The notes below the pieces were generated by a model. That model did no database searches. It was not told where the DNA came from and saw nothing but the letters and a program-made list of their open reading frames with translations. DNA of 64,000 bases from Methyloversatilis universalis EHg5 (GTDB taxonomy: Bacteria; Pseudomonadota; Gammaproteobacteria; Burkholderiales; Rhodocyclaceae): positions 3,112,122 to 3,176,121 of the forward strand of contig NZ_KB900539.1 in NCBI RefSeq assembly GCF_000378945.1, read 5' to 3'. This document shows, in pieces, positions 62,720 to 64,000 of this stretch. Made by a program: the position numbers and the translations under genes. Within the stretch, counting starts at the first letter, position 1. Every line of letters starts with the position of its first letter.

Positions 62720-63613
62720 TCAGAGCTTGGCCTTCAGCAGCTTGGCCATTTCCGACGGATTGCGCGTCACGGTGAAGCCGCACTCTTCCATGATGGAAAG
62801 CTTGGCGTCGGCGGTATCGGCACCGCCCGAGATCAGCGCGCCGGCGTGGCCCATGCGCTTGCCCGGGGGCGCGGTGACGCCAGCGATGAAGCCGACGATG
62901 GGCTTCTTCATATTGGCCTTGCACCACTGCGCCGCTTCGGCTTCGTCCGGACCGCCGATCTCGCCGATCATGATCACCGCGTCGGTGTCCGGATCATCGT
63001 TGAACATGCGCATCACGTCTATATGCTTGAGCCCGTTGATCGGGTCGCCACCGATGCCGACCGCGCTCGACTGGCCGAGACCGATTTCGCTCAGCTGGCC
63101 AACCGCTTCGTAGGTCAGCGTGCCGGAGCGGCTGACCACGCCGATGCGGCCCTTCTTGTGGATGTGGCCCGGCATGATGCCGATCTTGATTTCGTCCGGC
63201 GTAATCAGGCCCGGGCAGTTCGGGCCCAGCAGCAGCGTCTTCTTGCCGCCGGCCGCTTCCTTGGCCTTCATCTTGTTGCGCACCATCAGCATGTCGCGCA
63301 CCGGAATGCCTTCGGTGATGCAGATGACCAGATCGAGGTCGGCTTCGACCGCTTCCCAGATCGCTGCCGCAGCGCCCGGAGGCGGCACGTAGATGACCGA
63401 CACGGTGGCGCCGGTGGCAGCCTTCGCTTCAGCCACGGTGGCGTGGATGGGGATGCCTTCGAAGTCTTCGCCCGCCTTCTTCGGATTCACGCCGGCGACG
63501 AAACAGTTCGCGCCATTGGCGTAGTCGCGGCACATGCGGGTGTGGAACTGGCCTGTCTTCCCGGTGATGCCCTGGGTGATGACCTTGGTGTCCTTGTTGA
63601 TCAGAATCGACAT
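62720..63613 (-). CDS. sucD: Succinyl-CoA ligase, alpha subunit
   Basis: A protein of 297 residues. It carries the catalytic phospho-histidine in MGHAGALISGGADTADAK and the CoA-binding Rossmann part starting KVITQGITGKTGQFHT, with GPNCPGLITPDEIKIGIMPG. With the beta subunit it interconverts succinyl-CoA and succinate plus ATP (or GTP) in the TCA cycle. The ATG follows GGGGAG at about 8 bases and the sucC stop by 14 bases. Confidence 0.97.
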   Translation of the reverse strand: MSILINKDTKVITQGITGKTGQFHTRMCRDYANGANCFVAGVNPKKAGEDFEGIPIHATVAEAKAATGATVSVIYVPPPGAAAAIWEAVEADLDLVICITEGIPVRDMLMVRNKMKAKEAAGGKKTLLLGPNCPGLITPDEIKIGIMPGHIHKKGRIGVVSRSGTLTYEAVGQLSEIGLGQSSAVGIGGDPINGLKHIDVMRMFNDDPDTDAVIMIGEIGGPDEAEAAQWCKANMKKPIVGFIAGVTAPPGKRMGHAGALISGGADTADAKLSIMEECGFTVTRNPSEMAKLLKAKL

Positions 63614-63627
63614 GTCTGGTTCTCCCC

Positions 63628-64000
63628 TCAGTGTCCGGCCACGGCGGCCACGATCTTCTGTGCCGCATCCGCCATGCTGTCGGCCGAAATGATGGGCAGA
63701 CCCGAGTCCGCCAGAATCTGCTTGCCAAGCTGTTCGTTGGTGCCCTTCATGCGCACCACCAGCGGCACCGTCAGGTGCACTTCGCGTGCCGCGGCGACGA
63801 CGCCGGTGGCGATGGTGTCGCAGCGCATGATGCCGCCGAAGATGTTCACCAGGATGCCGCGCACGTTCGGGTTGCGCAGCATGATCTTGAACGCCTCGGT
63901 CACCTTCTCGGTGGTGGCACCGCCGCCCACGTCGAGGAAGTTGGCCGGCTCTGCGCCGTACAGCTTGATCACGTCCATGGTGGCCATGGCCAGACCGGCA
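63628..64000 (-). CDS. sucC: Succinyl-CoA ligase, beta subunit (C-terminal part)
   Basis: The last 123 codons of the gene; the 5' end lies beyond the right edge. Visible parts include the CoA-ligase segment [30 protein letters not shown] and [16 protein letters not shown]. It is the ATP-grasp subunit partner of SucD. The Met at 63987 is internal: the frame continues upstream as AGLAMATMD. Confidence 0.95.
   Translation of the reverse strand, partial: AGLAMATMDVIKLYGAEPANFLDVGGGATTEKVTEAFKIMLRNPNVRGILVNIFGGIMRCDTIATGVVAAAREVHLTVPLVVRMKGTNEQLGKQILADSGLPIISADSMADAAQKIVAAVAGH

Overview
The window is a GC-rich, gene-dense stretch of chromosome from a betaproteobacterium, most likely a Rhodocyclales relative (Methyloversatilis, Thauera or Azoarcus type). 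This rests on gene-order memory, not a search. Supporting blocks are rpsP-rimM-trmD-rplS, leuA-pssA-ilvC-ilvN-ilvB, sigma factor-DUF3619-DUF3106-RDD, lptF/lptG divergent from pepA, holC-orf-valS, and folE2 as the GTP cyclohydrolase. No rRNA, tRNA, CRISPR array, transposase or prophage gene was found.

Layout. 1-925: the start of an unrecognised, Gly/Ser/Thr-rich protein gene running off the left edge, then about 400 bases of non-coding DNA with a palindrome. 0.9-10.4 kb: accessory metabolism (transglutaminase/amidoligase fusion, old-yellow-enzyme and quinone-reductase-like pair with a divergent LysR regulator, rhodanese operon, DMT exporter). 10.4-17.9 kb: Rieske oxygenase, the isoprenoid genes xseB-ispA-dxs, folE2, and the ribosomal rpsP operon. 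17.9-25.3 kb: a periplasmic-binding-protein/hybrid-kinase pair, pyrF, a possible PilZ-type protein, a YihY-type membrane protein, and a WrbA/DUF2069 pair. 25.3-31.4 kb: branched-chain amino acid synthesis with pssA. 31.5-44 kb: sigma-factor operon, LPS export (lptFG), pepA, holC, a tetrapeptide-repeat protein, valS, GST, a TusA-like protein and a BepA-type protease. 44-47.2 kb: response regulator-moaC and CYTH/CHAD-sixA. 47.2-60.7 kb: one continuous minus-strand signalling and pilus block. 60.9-64 kb: ornithine-cyclodeaminase-like protein, TerC, sucD and a partial sucC.

The most interesting part is 47.2-60.7 kb. In transcription order it encodes a CHASE2 Ser/Thr kinase, a PP2C phosphatase, an FHA protein, a CHASE2 adenylate cyclase, a metallo-beta-lactamase-fold cyclic-nucleotide phosphodiesterase, a GAF-GspE/PilB-type ATPase, a GAF-HD-GYP phosphodiesterase, a type IV pilin and a PglL/TfpO-like glycosyl ligase. 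Making and breaking enzymes for Thr phosphorylation and cAMP sit beside a c-di-GMP hydrolase, a pilus-type ATPase and a pilin. The pilin has a near-perfect sigma-54 promoter with three PilR-type upstream sites. The pilin terminator lies inside the first coding segment of the ligase gene, which is locally AT-rich and may have been acquired. I infer, without proof, that the block is a multi-messenger control unit for a type IV pilus-like machine.
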